Source of the DNA: an uncultured Hymenobacter sp.
Lineage (GTDB): Bacteria > Bacteroidota > Bacteroidia > Cytophagales > Hymenobacteraceae
Length of the DNA stretch: 64,000 nt
Direction: 5' to 3'
Assembly (NCBI GenBank): GCA_913778455.1
Contig: CAJYVK010000374.1
Location: 1-64,000 of the forward strand
This document shows, in pieces, positions 19,964-29,569 of the stretch. Position 1 is the first letter of the stretch. Each line of letters starts with the position of its first letter. The position numbers and the translations under genes were made by a program. The notes below the pieces were generated by a model, which ran no database searches, was not told the DNA's origin, and was given only the letters and a program-made list of their open reading frames with translations.

Positions 19964-20034
19964 AGGTAACGGGCGGATTCGAACCGCCGTAGGAGGTTTT
20001 GCAGACCTCTACCTAGCCACTCGGTCACGTTACC
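19964..20034 (-). tRNA. tRNA-Cys (anticodon GCA)
   Basis: Minus strand GGTAACG TG ACC..GGT A GAGGT CTGCAAA ACCTC CTAC GGCGG TTCGAAT CCGCC CGTTACC T. Full cloverleaf, 71 nt, U73. Confidence 0.95.
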
Positions 20035-20145
20035 GGTTTGGGTGCACAAAGGTACACCAAAACTCTGTATTGCCAAGCTCAGCGCGCAAAAAAGCCCAGT
20101 ATGCTGGCGCGTAGAAATAGTATCTGGCTATTTAAGGGTAGAGTA

Positions 20146-20907
20146 TCAGCCAGGTAGCGGCTCTTGCGAGCCAAAAGGCCAAGCCTGGGGCATGGCCAGC
20201 GGTAAGCCGTCTCGCAACTGCTGAAGCTCGGAAGTCAACGTAAGCTGCTGCATCCAGTCCAGATCGCTAAAATTATCTACCCAGTAAGCCCGGTCGGCCC
20301 GTCCGGTTTTCCACTCTTGTTGCCACGCCTCCATTTGCGCCAGGCGGGTTAGGGGTGGCCCGAGGTCTGTCAGCATTGCCTGGCGCAGTGCGGCGTAGTC
20401 GTCTATCTCCCAAAAGACGGAGAGCGGGTGGCTGCTGTCGGCCAGATAGGTTACCTCATTGCCCCCTAGTGCGCGTACCAGCGTAGCCAACGCCTTGCGG
20501 TAGGCGGTGCGGATGGGGCGGTCAGGGGCCGCTTCGCTGGGACCAGTCCAGCCTTGATAGCGGAAGGGGAGCAGGTCAATATCAGTCTTCCCGGGGCTGA
20601 CGGTGAGTGACCACTCAAATGGTCCGCTGAAGTGCAGCTGCCCGTTGGTCCACTGGTCTTGGCGGTAAAACTCAGCGCGCCGGTATTCATCCGTGCTGTG
20701 CTGCCAGGGTTGTAGGAGCGAGGTAGCATCTGCGCGAACAGGCCGGTAGGGGCCAGCCTCCCAATACAGCCGACTCAGCCAGTAAAATAAGGGATTTGGT
20801 AGTAAGGCTCCATTGAGGCGGGCAGCCACTTCGCGCCCTAGCCGATCAAAGTCAAATCCAGTGTAGTCAATTGCATGATTGCTAATGATAACTAGGTCGA
20901 TACCCAT
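20146..20907 (-). CDS. Hypothetical protein
   Basis: Open frame with plausible composition; no family recognised. Confidence 0.65.
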   Translation of the reverse strand: MGIDLVIISNHAIDYTGFDFDRLGREVAARLNGALLPNPLFYWLSRLYWEAGPYRPVRADATSLLQPWQHSTDEYRRAEFYRQDQWTNGQLHFSGPFEWSLTVSPGKTDIDLLPFRYQGWTGPSEAAPDRPIRTAYRKALATLVRALGGNEVTYLADSSHPLSVFWEIDDYAALRQAMLTDLGPPLTRLAQMEAWQQEWKTGRADRAYWVDNFSDLDWMQQLTLTSELQQLRDGLPLAMPQAWPFGSQEPLPG

Positions 20908-20950
20908 GAGTGATAAGCAAAATATGCCAGTAAAACAGCGCGAAGCACGC

Positions 20951-20989
20951 GCAAAAAAAAGCCCTAGCCATCCGGCTAGGGCTTTTTGA
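20951..20989. terminator. Intrinsic terminator downstream of rpsA
   Basis: AAAAAAAAGCCCTAGCC-ATCC-GGCTAGGGCTTTTT. Confidence 0.85.
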
Positions 20990-21008
20990 AGTAGGCTACG
21001 TCAATTGC

Positions 21009-22892
21009 TTAAGCAATGTCAGCGTTGTCGGGCGAGTTGCCAGCCAGCGGCGTGTCCTGACGGGCGCGCAGCTTGTCTTCGCCAGCCTGACGCTCAGCGC
21101 CGGCCAGTTGGTCGCGCAGGGCGCTCAGAGCGTCGAGGTCGCCGAGGGTGTTTTTCTCAGCCGGCTTCTTGAGGTCGCTCAGTTTGCCTTCGCCTTGGGC
21201 AGCGCCGCCAGCGGGGGCTTTCTTCGCAAACTTCGAGTTGGTGGCGCGGTTGCTTTCGTCCTCTTTGTTGTACACGGCAGTGTGCGAGAGCACGATGCGA
21301 CGGTCATCCTTCGAGAACTCGGTTACGCGGAAGTCCAGCGCTTCGCCGTTTTCGGCGGTCGTGCCATCTTCTTTCACCAGGCCTTTGGGGTAAGCGAAGC
21401 CTTCGATGCCGTAGGGCAGCTCGAGTACCGCGCCGCGGTCCGACTTCTCGGTGATGGTAGCCTTGTGCACCGAGCCGGGGGTGAATACCGTCTGGAAGGT
21501 ATCCCAGGGGTTTTCCTCCAGCTGCTTCACACCCAGGGCGAGGCGGCGGGCAGCCATGTCGAGCTCGAGTACTACTACGTCGAGTTTGTCGCCCACTTTC
21601 ACCACTTCCGAGGGGTGCTTCACTTTCTTGGTCCACGACAGGTCCGATACGTGCACGAGGCCGTCCACACCTTCTTCCAGTTCTACGAACAGGCCGAAGT
21701 TGGTCAGGTTACGCACGGCACCGCTGTGCTTGGTACCAACGGCAAACTTCTCAGCGAAGTCGCCACGGGTCCACGGATCTTCGGTCAGCTGCTTGATGCC
21801 CAGGCTCATCTTGCGGTCTTCGCGGTCGAGGGTCAGTACTACTGCCTCTACCGTGTCGCCCTGCTTGATGAAGTCCTGCGGGTTGCGCAGGTGCTGGCTC
21901 CAGCTCATTTCCGATACGTGGATGAGGCCTTCAACGCCCGGTACCACTTCCATGAACGCGCCGTAGTCGGCTACGTTCACGATGCGGCCCTGTACGCGCG
22001 AGCCGGGGCCGAGGTCGGCCGGCAGCGAATCCCACGGATGGGGCGTCAGTTGCTTCAGACCCAGCGAAATGCGCTTCTTGGCTTCGTCGAAGTCGAGCAC
22101 TACCACGTTGAGTTTCTGGTCGAGCGTCAGTGCCTCGCTCGGGTGAGCGATGCGGCCCCACGAGATGTCCGTGATGTGCAGCAGACCATCGACACCGCCG
22201 AGGTCGATGAACACGCCGAAGTTGGTCATGTTCTTGATGTTGCCTTCCAGAATCTGACCTTTCTCCAGGTTGTTCAGGATGGCTTCGCGCTGCTGCTCGA
22301 GGTCCTTCTCGATGAGGACTTTGTGCGATACAACCACGTTGTCGAAAGCGGCGTTGATTTTCACCACTTTCACTTCCATGCGACGACCAACGTAGATGTC
22401 GAAGTCGCGGATGGGCTTCACGTCGATTTGCGAGCCGGGGAGGAAGGCTTCTACGCCGTCCATCTCCATGATGAGGCCGCCTTTGGTGCGGCGCTTCACC
22501 ACGCCTTCCAGCACGGTGTCATTCTCCAGGGCCGCGTAGATCGCGTTCCAAGCCTGCTTGATCTTCGCCTTCTTGCGGCTCAGGATGAGCTGGCCGTTGG
22601 CATCTTCCTGGTCTTCGATGAATACGTCAACCTCGTCGCCCACCTTCAGGTCGGGCATATCGCGGAATTCGCTCAGGGGCACGAGGCCGTCCGATTTGAA
22701 GCCGATGTTCAGGATTACGTCGCGGTCGGTGATGCCTACCACGGTACCTTTAATTACCTCTTCCTCCTGTACGGTGGTGAGGGTGTCGCCGTAGAGCTTT
22801 TCCAGCTCGGCGCGCTGCTCGGGGTTGTAGTTACCGCCGAAGCCGCTTGCTCCAACATTGTCCCAGTCGAAGTCGTCAACCAATTCTGCCAT
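21009..22892 (-). CDS. rpsA: 30S ribosomal protein S1
   Basis: Multiple S1 domains, e.g. GAVRNLTNFGLFVELEEGVDGLVHVSDLSW. Confidence 0.96.
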   Translation of the reverse strand: MAELVDDFDWDNVGASGFGGNYNPEQRAELEKLYGDTLTTVQEEEVIKGTVVGITDRDVILNIGFKSDGLVPLSEFRDMPDLKVGDEVDVFIEDQEDANGQLILSRKKAKIKQAWNAIYAALENDTVLEGVVKRRTKGGLIMEMDGVEAFLPGSQIDVKPIRDFDIYVGRRMEVKVVKINAAFDNVVVSHKVLIEKDLEQQREAILNNLEKGQILEGNIKNMTNFGVFIDLGGVDGLLHITDISWGRIAHPSEALTLDQKLNVVVLDFDEAKKRISLGLKQLTPHPWDSLPADLGPGSRVQGRIVNVADYGAFMEVVPGVEGLIHVSEMSWSQHLRNPQDFIKQGDTVEAVVLTLDREDRKMSLGIKQLTEDPWTRGDFAEKFAVGTKHSGAVRNLTNFGLFVELEEGVDGLVHVSDLSWTKKVKHPSEVVKVGDKLDVVVLELDMAARRLALGVKQLEENPWDTFQTVFTPGSVHKATITEKSDRGAVLELPYGIEGFAYPKGLVKEDGTTAENGEALDFRVTEFSKDDRRIVLSHTAVYNKEDESNRATNSKFAKKAPAGGAAQGEGKLSDLKKPAEKNTLGDLDALSALRDQLAGAERQAGEDKLRARQDTPLAGNSPDNADIA

Positions 22893-23256
22893 GTATAGCA
22901 GGTTCCTAAATCACTGAACACCACGGCCGGAACCAGAACCGAGGCGCAGTTTGAGTTGATACCGGGCCCGAAAGCACCGGCCCGCCACCTTGACGGGGGC
23001 GCAAAGGTACGGATTTTTAGGATGAAATCCTAGTAATTAACAGTAGTACAAGATACTTACCTAGCGGGACCAGTTTCGCAGCGGCGCTTGGCTCAGTACT
23101 TCTTCCGCGTAGTCTTGCGGAGGTTGATCAATGTCAATGATGTGTTCCACTTGAAAGGGTATTTCGACCACAGCCCAAGCTTAGTTAGTGTAGCACGCGA
23201 GATGCTCCGGCAAGCTCAGTATGACAAACGAGCTAAGTATACAACTCACATAGAAT

Positions 23257-23943
23257 TTATTCCGGCCGCCGAAACAGCCGGCCCACCAGCAGCGCGCCCG
23301 TCGCCACTAGTGCGCCCGTGGCCACGCGCCGCCACTTCTTGGTAGCGGGCGACTCGTACGCCTTACCGCCGGCCAGCTCGGCCGTGACGGCGTTGAGCGA
23401 CTTAACCTTGGCGGCGAAGTCGCCGGCTAGCTGACTGCGGATGACGGTCATCTGCTGCAATACCTCGTCGAGCTCCTCGGGCAGGGCTTCTTCGAGCAGG
23501 GCGCGGACGCGCTTGGCCACGGTGGGCGACTTGCCGTTGGTGGAAATGGCGATTTTAAGCTGGCCCTTCTGCACCACCGAGGAGAGGTAGAAATCGCAGA
23601 GCTCGGGCGTGTCGGCCACGTTGACGAGCAGGCGGCGGGCGCGGGCGGCGGCCTTGATGCGGTGGTGCAGGGCCGGGTCGTCGGTGGCGGCGAAGACGAT
23701 ATCAGCGGCGTCGAGGTCGGTTTCAAACCAGCCGCGCTCGATGAGCTGAATACGCGGGTGGCTGGCGGCCAGAGCCCGCAACTCGGGTAGAAAGGTGAGG
23801 CTAACTACCGTGACCGCCGTTTGGGGGCTGCTGCGCAGAATGGCGGTGAGCTTTTCGAGGCCCACGTGGCCGCCGCCCACGAGTAGTACGCGTAGGGTGT
23901 CGAGCTTGAGAAAGGCGGGGAAAAGCGGATTCTGGTCGGGCAT
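23257..23943 (-). CDS. Precorrin-2 dehydrogenase/sirohydrochlorin ferrochelatase family (CysG N-terminal-like)
   Basis: LRVLLVGGGHVGLEKLTAILR...IVFAATDDPALHHRI...LVNVADTPELCDFYLSSVVQKGQLKIAISTNGKSPTVAKRVR. Confidence 0.9.
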   Translation of the reverse strand: MPDQNPLFPAFLKLDTLRVLLVGGGHVGLEKLTAILRSSPQTAVTVVSLTFLPELRALAASHPRIQLIERGWFETDLDAADIVFAATDDPALHHRIKAAARARRLLVNVADTPELCDFYLSSVVQKGQLKIAISTNGKSPTVAKRVRALLEEALPEELDEVLQQMTVIRSQLAGDFAAKVKSLNAVTAELAGGKAYESPATKKWRRVATGALVATGALLVGRLFRRPE

Positions 23944-24209
23944 GGGGTAGGGGAGAGGGCAAGAGGCCGCGCGGGGCTAGCCAGCGACGGCGGCGAAATT
24001 ATTCCGCGGCGACACTCAGGCGACACTCAATTGGTAATCATGGCTGAAGCAATGCACTCGGGGTTGGCCTGTCAGTACTACTGGTGAGGGAAGCCGAAGG
24101 TTGGGTGCTGTTTTTTAAATCCGAGGAAAGGCTAGGCGCGGCGTAGGTAGGAACTTTGTTTCATTCTCTCACGACCGGCTTCGGGGCTGGTTTCCTGCTG
24201 ACAAGCACT

Positions 24210-24983
24210 ATGCTCATCCGTTCCCTGCTCGGGGCCTTCGCTGGTATCATCTTGGCCTGTGCCATTCCGCAAGCCGCTACGGCTCAAGCAGTCCCGCAAG
24301 GCGTTAAGAACATCGTTTTCGTGCACGGAGCATTTGCCGATGGCTCTAGCTGGGCCAAGGTTATTCCGCTGCTCGAAGCCAAGGGCTACCGCGTTACGGC
24401 CGTGCAAAACCCGCTCACCTCGCTGGCCGACGACGTAGCCGCGACCAAGCGCGTGCTGGCCCAGCAAGATGGCCCCGTACTGCTGGTGGGCCACTCCTGG
24501 GGCGGCATGGTCATCTCCGACGCCGGCAACGACGCCAAGGTGGCGGGCCTGGTGTACGTGGCCGCCGTTGCCCCCGACCCCAACCAAAGCCTGGGCGAGC
24601 TAACTAAAAACGCGCCCACGCCCGGCCTGGCAAAAATCAAGGCCGACGATGGCTTTCTGAGCCTGACGCCGGAGGGTATCAATGAGGACTTTGCCCAGGA
24701 CCTCACGCCCACCGAGCGCAAGGTGCTTGCCGCTACCCAGCAGCCCGTAGCCGCCGCGGCCTTTGGTGAGAGAATACCCGCCGTGGCCTGGAAAGCCAAG
24801 CCCTCGTGGTACATCGTGGCTGCCAACGACCACATGATCAGCCCAATTCTGGAGCAGGCCATGGCCCAGAAGATTAAAGCCACCACGCTCGTGTTGCAGG
24901 CCAGCCACGTTCCCATGCTCTCCCAGCCCCAGCGGGTGGCCAATTTTATTGCTGAGGCTGCTAAGCAAGTGCCGACCAAGTAG
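24210..24983 (+). CDS. Secreted alpha/beta hydrolase
   Basis: Signal peptide; NIVFVHGAFADGSSWAKVIPLLEAKGY; GHSWGG nucleophile elbow. Confidence 0.9.
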   Translation: MLIRSLLGAFAGIILACAIPQAATAQAVPQGVKNIVFVHGAFADGSSWAKVIPLLEAKGYRVTAVQNPLTSLADDVAATKRVLAQQDGPVLLVGHSWGGMVISDAGNDAKVAGLVYVAAVAPDPNQSLGELTKNAPTPGLAKIKADDGFLSLTPEGINEDFAQDLTPTERKVLAATQQPVAAAAFGERIPAVAWKAKPSWYIVAANDHMISPILEQAMAQKIKATTLVLQASHVPMLSQPQRVANFIAEAAKQVPTK

Positions 24984-25010
24984 TAAGTAGCCTCACTTGG
25001 TGCTCAACTT

Positions 25011-25085
25011 GGAAGTAACACCAAGCTCCGGCTTGGTGACGCGCTCGCCGAGCACATCACCAAGCTGGAGCTTGGTGTTACTTCC
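25011..25085. repeat. Family A palindromic repeat, copy 2
   Basis: GGAAGTAACACCAAGCTCCGGCTTGGTGA ... TCACCAAGCTGGAGCTTGGTGTTACTTCC. Confidence 0.9.
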
Positions 25086-25131
25086 AGTCAGAAATGGTTC
25101 TAGGTCTGGGTAGCACAAGGAAAGCGTGTTT

Positions 25132-25725
25132 TTAACCTAGAGCCTTTTTGATCAAGACTCGCGCCTCCGGCGCAAACGGCAATTGCAAGGCCAGCGCGTG
25201 GCCGCGCTCCGTCATCTTGGGCCAGGTTTTCTGCACAATCTCGATCACCTTCTCCTCGGGATGCTGCGCGGCGAAGGGCAGGAAATAGTATTCTAGGAAA
25301 ACCAGGCAGATAACGTCTTCCAGGAGCTGCACCTCGGGGTCGTCTTTGAGGCGCAGCTTCTGCACGAGCTCCTGCACGCGGGTTATCAGTGCGGCCTCGT
25401 AGCCGGCCTGGGACAGCAGGTGGCCAGCCAGCTCGGCGTGGTACTTTTTGAGGGCGTTGCGCCACTGGTGGTAGCCGGGGCGAGTCAGCGGGAAGTCGGC
25501 CCGCGGGATGGCCCAGCGGCGAATGTGCTGGCAGCGGGCGGCGAGCTGCACGGCCTCGGGCGCGTCGGGGGCCACGCGGGTCAGGCAGGCCGTCATGCGC
25601 TGGGCGTAGAGCACCTCCTTGGGCACGGGCTGGCCGGTGGCGTCGGGCTCCAGGTTAGGGTCTTCGGCGTTGGCGGCGTCGAACAGGCGGAAGGCTTCGG
25701 TGAGGCGGGCGTTTGCGGGATTCAT
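25132..25725 (-). CDS. DUF4202-like protein
   Basis: NARLTEAFRLFDAANAEDPN...PKEVLYAQRMTACL...CQHIRRWAIPRADFPLTRPGYHQWRNALKKYHAE. Confidence 0.85.
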   Translation of the reverse strand: MNPANARLTEAFRLFDAANAEDPNLEPDATGQPVPKEVLYAQRMTACLTRVAPDAPEAVQLAARCQHIRRWAIPRADFPLTRPGYHQWRNALKKYHAELAGHLLSQAGYEAALITRVQELVQKLRLKDDPEVQLLEDVICLVFLEYYFLPFAAQHPEEKVIEIVQKTWPKMTERGHALALQLPFAPEARVLIKKALG

Positions 25726-25787
25726 GCGGGAGTGGGCGGCAGGGAAGGCCCGCCGCCCACCGCGCAAAATACGGGGCGCGGCCCGCC

Positions 25788-27026
25788 TTAGCGGCTGGCT
25801 ACGCCGCTGGCTTCGGGCAGGGGCAGGCCGGGGCGCAGCAGGGGGCGTAGGGCAGCCAGCGGCAAAAATACCCGCACCTCGCCCTGGGCGTAGGAGGCAA
25901 TTTCGTAGGGCTGATAAATGAAGACGGCCCCGCCCGCCGTGAGGTACACGTTGCGGGTAATAGGCATCTGCTTTACAAACAGCTGCTTATCTAGCGGCTC
26001 GCCGGCCGCCAGGCCCACGAGTGGGCGCACCGCCTCACCCAGCAGGGCAGGTAGCTGCTGGGTGGCGGCGGGCTGAAAAATATCGCCGTAGCGCAGGCGG
26101 CGGCCGGTGCGCAGGTCGTAGCTGGCCCCGGTGCTGCCGTAGTTGCCGTGCGCGCCGCCGCTGTAGTCGTAGTGAAAAAACTCCAGGCTCAGCAGGTCGG
26201 CCTGGCGGTAGAGCACATAGGTGGCCGCTTGGTCTTCGTAGCTGAGGCCGGGCGCGTAGGGGCCGACGCCGGCCGTGTCGGCCGGGGCCAGGCGGCTATC
26301 GGCGGCATCGGCGCGGTAGTCTTCGAAAAACCGCTGGCGCTGCTCCTTATATAGCGCCGAGAGGGTAATGGGCGGCAGGCCGTCGAGCGTGTCGCCGCGC
26401 AGGTCGGTCAGGAGGTTGTCTTTCAGGGTTTGGCGCCGCGCCCCGTCGCCGCCAATGGGCAACAGCGCCTGCAAGCTGATGTGGCCCTTGGGCGATTTAG
26501 GATCCTGCGGATAGGCGGCGGTCGAGTCGGCGAAGTAGCGCACCACGAACGTGAGCTCCCCGGCCTGGGGTGGTACGAGGCGCAGCCGGGTGGGCTGCCC
26601 ATCGACCGTGCCCACGAGGTCGCCCCGCCCCGGCTGGCGGCGCAGGCGCCAGTACAAGGTGGGGCCGTCGAGCGCCACCGCTTTCTCAGGGCTGGTTTCA
26701 AACAGCACCACGCTGTCGGGGGCCAGGCTGGGCTGGCCTTGCAACGTGTATGGGTGGCCGTCGGAGCCATAATAGCTGCCGAAGTGCCCGGTGCCGCTCG
26801 TGCTATCGAAGCTGCGCGGGGCCGCTACCAAGTGCAGCGTCACGCTGTCGCGCTGGCCCGGTAGCAGCGCCCGGTACACGTGGTAAGCGGTACCGGGCGA
26901 GCTAACTTCTTTGGCCGCCGCGGCTGCGGGTACGCCGGGCTTATTGGCGGTGGTGGTAGGGGAGGAGGGCGAATTGCAGGCCGCCAGGCCCACCAAACCC
27001 AGCAGGGCGTACGGCAAATACTTCAT
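25788..27026 (-). CDS. DUF3298/RsiV-like lipoprotein
   Basis: MKYLPYALLGLVGLAACNS lipobox; YDYSGGAHGNYGSTGASYDLRTGRRLRYGDIF. Confidence 0.8.
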   Translation of the reverse strand: MKYLPYALLGLVGLAACNSPSSPTTTANKPGVPAAAAAKEVSSPGTAYHVYRALLPGQRDSVTLHLVAAPRSFDSTSGTGHFGSYYGSDGHPYTLQGQPSLAPDSVVLFETSPEKAVALDGPTLYWRLRRQPGRGDLVGTVDGQPTRLRLVPPQAGELTFVVRYFADSTAAYPQDPKSPKGHISLQALLPIGGDGARRQTLKDNLLTDLRGDTLDGLPPITLSALYKEQRQRFFEDYRADAADSRLAPADTAGVGPYAPGLSYEDQAATYVLYRQADLLSLEFFHYDYSGGAHGNYGSTGASYDLRTGRRLRYGDIFQPAATQQLPALLGEAVRPLVGLAAGEPLDKQLFVKQMPITRNVYLTAGGAVFIYQPYEIASYAQGEVRVFLPLAALRPLLRPGLPLPEASGVASR

Positions 27027-27209
27027 AACTAGCAAAACGGGCTACAGCGCCGCTGGGTTGACTCCGAGCAGCAAGCGTGCCAGCCGGGGCGGGCGGCCCA
27101 GATTATCACTAGAATAATTAACGGAAAAATTAGGGCATTCATCATCCTTCTGGCTGAACTCTGCGTAAATCCGGCTCAGGTTTCCTCCCCAATTCCTTTT
27201 CCGTTTTTT

Positions 27210-28115
27210 ATGAATCTCATCAAAGTAGGTAGCGACGCTGCCGGCAAGCCCATCGAAATTAATTACGTGGATTATGGCCAGGGCAACCCCGTGGTCCTCA
27301 TTCACGGCTGGCCCCTCGACCACCAGTCGTGGGAATACCAACTGGCCGAGCTGCCCCTGCACGGTGTGCGCGTGGTGGCCTACGACCGTCGCGGCTTTGG
27401 TAAATCGTCGAAGCCCTGGGACGGCTACAACTACGATACCCTGGCCGACGACCTGAAAGCCGTGCTCGACGAGCTGGACCTGCAAAACGTAACCCTCGTG
27501 GGCTTCTCGATGGGCGGCGGTGAAGTAGCCCGCTACATGAGCCGCCACCAGGGTGCCCGCGTGAGCCGGGTGGTATTCGTGAGCGCCGTAACGCCTTACT
27601 TGCTGAAGACCGAAGACAACCCCGACGGCGTTGACAAATCGACGTTTGACGACATGCTGAAAGGACTAGGCAAGGACCGTCCCGATTTCCTTACCACCTT
27701 CAGCAAGGGCTTCTACGGCGTGGGCGTACTGAGCCACCCGGTAAGCGATGCCACCCTCGACTGGAGCCAGAGCATTGCCCTGCAAGCCACGCCGCGCTCA
27801 ACCAGCGAGTGCGTAAAAGCCTTCAGCGCCACCGATTTCCGCCAGGATCTGAAAGGAATTAAAGTGCCGGCGCTGTTCATCCACGGCGACGAAGACAAAA
27901 CCGTGCCCCTCGACAACAGCGCCAAGCGTGCCGTAGAGCTGGTGCCCGGTGCCCAACTGGTAGTGTACGAAGGTGAGGCCCACGGCCTCAACGTAACCGC
28001 CGCCGACCGCCTCAACCGCGACCTGCTGACCTTCGTGAGCGGCCGCCCCGTGTCGGAAGAATATTCGGACAGTGAAACGTACCCCGTCGGCGCAGCCGAG
28101 GAGCAGACGTACTAG
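27210..28115 (+). CDS. Alpha/beta hydrolase, non-heme chloroperoxidase-like
   Basis: PVVLIHGWPLDHQSWEYQ...VVAYDRRGFGKSSKPW...LVGFSMGGGEVARYM. Confidence 0.92.
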   Translation: MNLIKVGSDAAGKPIEINYVDYGQGNPVVLIHGWPLDHQSWEYQLAELPLHGVRVVAYDRRGFGKSSKPWDGYNYDTLADDLKAVLDELDLQNVTLVGFSMGGGEVARYMSRHQGARVSRVVFVSAVTPYLLKTEDNPDGVDKSTFDDMLKGLGKDRPDFLTTFSKGFYGVGVLSHPVSDATLDWSQSIALQATPRSTSECVKAFSATDFRQDLKGIKVPALFIHGDEDKTVPLDNSAKRAVELVPGAQLVVYEGEAHGLNVTAADRLNRDLLTFVSGRPVSEEYSDSETYPVGAAEEQTY

Positions 28116-28905
28116 GAAGTGTTAACAGTCACGCAGCCAGAGGACGGTTGCAGCCAGGTGAATAAAAGCCAGAAAATGCGCATCGAGCTTATCATAGCGG
28201 GTGGCCACGCGTCGAAACTGCTTGAGGCGGCAGAAAAGCCGCTCCACGGGGTGGCGCTGGGCGTAGCGGGTCGGGTCGTAGGCTCGCGGCTGGTGGCGCT
28301 TGCGCCGGGGCGGAATCACGGCCACGGTGCCGCGGGCGGCCAGGGCGGCCACCAGCGGGTCAGAATCGTAGCCCCGGTCGGCAATCAGGTAAGCTGGGGC
28401 CAGGCCCTCGAGCAACGGCAAGGCGTGCGGGGCGTCGTGGCGCTGGCCCGCGCTCAGGCGGCAGCGCAGGGGCCGGCCGCGGACGTCGGCCACCACATGC
28501 AGCTTGCACGTCAGCCCGCCGCGACTGCGGCCAAGGGCCTGCGGGCCGTTTTTTTGCGCGCCCCGGCTGCGTGTTGGTGCGACCGCACGGTGGTCGAATC
28601 CACCAGCAGCGTGTGCAGGGCGGCCTCGTCCTGCACGGCCTCGAACACGCGTTGCCACACGCCCGAAGCGGCCCAACGCTGGAAACGCGTGTACGTGGTA
28701 TGCCAGTTGCCGCGCTCTTGGGGCAAGGCCCGCCACCGCGCCCCGTTGCGCGCCAGCCAAAGCACGGCCTCGACAAACTGGCGGTTGTCGCGCCCACGTC
28801 CACCGCTCGTGCCTGGCCGCCCAGGCAGCAGGGGGGCCAACCGCGCCCACTGCGCATCCGTCAACATGTGCTCCATCCCGCAAGATAATCACTGTTAACA
28901 CTTCC
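28115..28905 (-). mobile_element. IS5 family (IS427-like) insertion sequence, about 791 bp
   Basis: 15-bp perfect TIRs GGAAGTGTTAACAGT (28115-28129) and ACTGTTAACACTTCC (28891-28905); flanking TA at 28113-28114 and 28906-28907; two overlapping transposase frames. Confidence 0.93.
28122..28876 (-). CDS. IS5-family transposase, two frames probably joined by -1 frameshift at A7 (28549-28555)
   Basis: Frame 1 MEHMLTDAQWARLAPLLPG...LLVDSTTVRSHQHAAGARKK; frame 2 QKNGPQALGRSRGGLTCKLHVVAD...LIADRGYDSDPLVAAL...HPVERLFCRLKQFRRVATRYDK. Confidence 0.88.
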
Positions 28906-28931
28906 TAGCCAGCGGCTAGGCTTGAAAATAG

Positions 28932-28965
28932 AAAAGCGCCCGGCCGTGAGGTCGGGCGCTTTTTT
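28932..28965. terminator. Intrinsic terminator
   Basis: AAAAGCGCCCGgCCGTGAGGtCGGGCGCTTTTTT. Confidence 0.85.
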
Positions 28966-28969
28966 GAGT

Positions 28970-29048
28970 TGTAACACCAAGCTCCGGCTTGGTGAGGTGC
29001 CCAGCTAGCGCACCCTAACGTCTCACCAAGCCGAAGCTTGGTGTTACA
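28970..29048. repeat. Family A palindromic repeat, copy 3
   Basis: TGTAACACCAAGCTCCGGCTTGGTGA ... TCACCAAGCCGAAGCTTGGTGTTACA. Confidence 0.9.
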
Positions 29049-29074
29049 TCAACTAACGCGGATGCGCCGGTTGG

Positions 29075-29569
29075 CTAGCCCAGGTAGGCGTGCCAGTTTT
29101 GGTCGAGGGTGCCGGCCGAGAGCTTGAGGAAGCCCGCCAGCGTGGGCTTTTTGGGCTGGGTGCGCAGCGGCATGTTGGCCTCGGCGGGCGTGCGCTGGCC
29201 TTTGGCGTGGTTGCAGCGCGAGCAGGCGGCCACGAGGTTGGTCCAGCCCGAGTCGCCGCCGCGCGAGCGGGGCATCACATGGTCGAGGGTCAGGTTTTTG
29301 CCGGAGCCGCAGTACTGGCACTCGTACTGGTCGCGCTTGAAGATATTGTGGCGGCTGAGAGCAATGCCCTTGTAGGGTACCCGCACGTAGCGCGCCAGCC
29401 GGATGATGCTGGGCTTAGGAAACGCCTGTGAAATCGTACGGAGCGTCCCGTGCTCCGACTTTGCCACCATTTCAGCCTTATCTAAAAAGAGTAAAACGAA
29501 AGCCTTTTGCACGCTGCATAAGGTAATGGCGGTGTAGTCGCCATTTAGTACAAGCACTTTTTGGTCCAT
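29075..29569 (-). CDS. HNH endonuclease family protein
   Basis: MDQKVLVLNGDYTAI...RDQYECQYCGSGKNLTLDHVMPRSRGGDSGWTNLVAACSRCNHAKGQRTPAEA. Confidence 0.93.
   Translation of the reverse strand: MDQKVLVLNGDYTAITLCSVQKAFVLLFLDKAEMVAKSEHGTLRTISQAFPKPSIIRLARYVRVPYKGIALSRHNIFKRDQYECQYCGSGKNLTLDHVMPRSRGGDSGWTNLVAACSRCNHAKGQRTPAEANMPLRTQPKKPTLAGFLKLSAGTLDQNWHAYLG

Noticed and set aside
21108-22898. 596-aa plus-strand ORF opposite rpsA
   Set aside because: Antisense shadow of a highly conserved ribosomal gene.
28571-28888. Plus-strand ORFs inside the IS as passenger genes
   Set aside because: Antisense frames of the transposase without recognisable motifs.
28115-28905. Composite transposon or cargo around the IS
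   Set aside because: Only one IS copy with intact TIRs; no second copy in the window.
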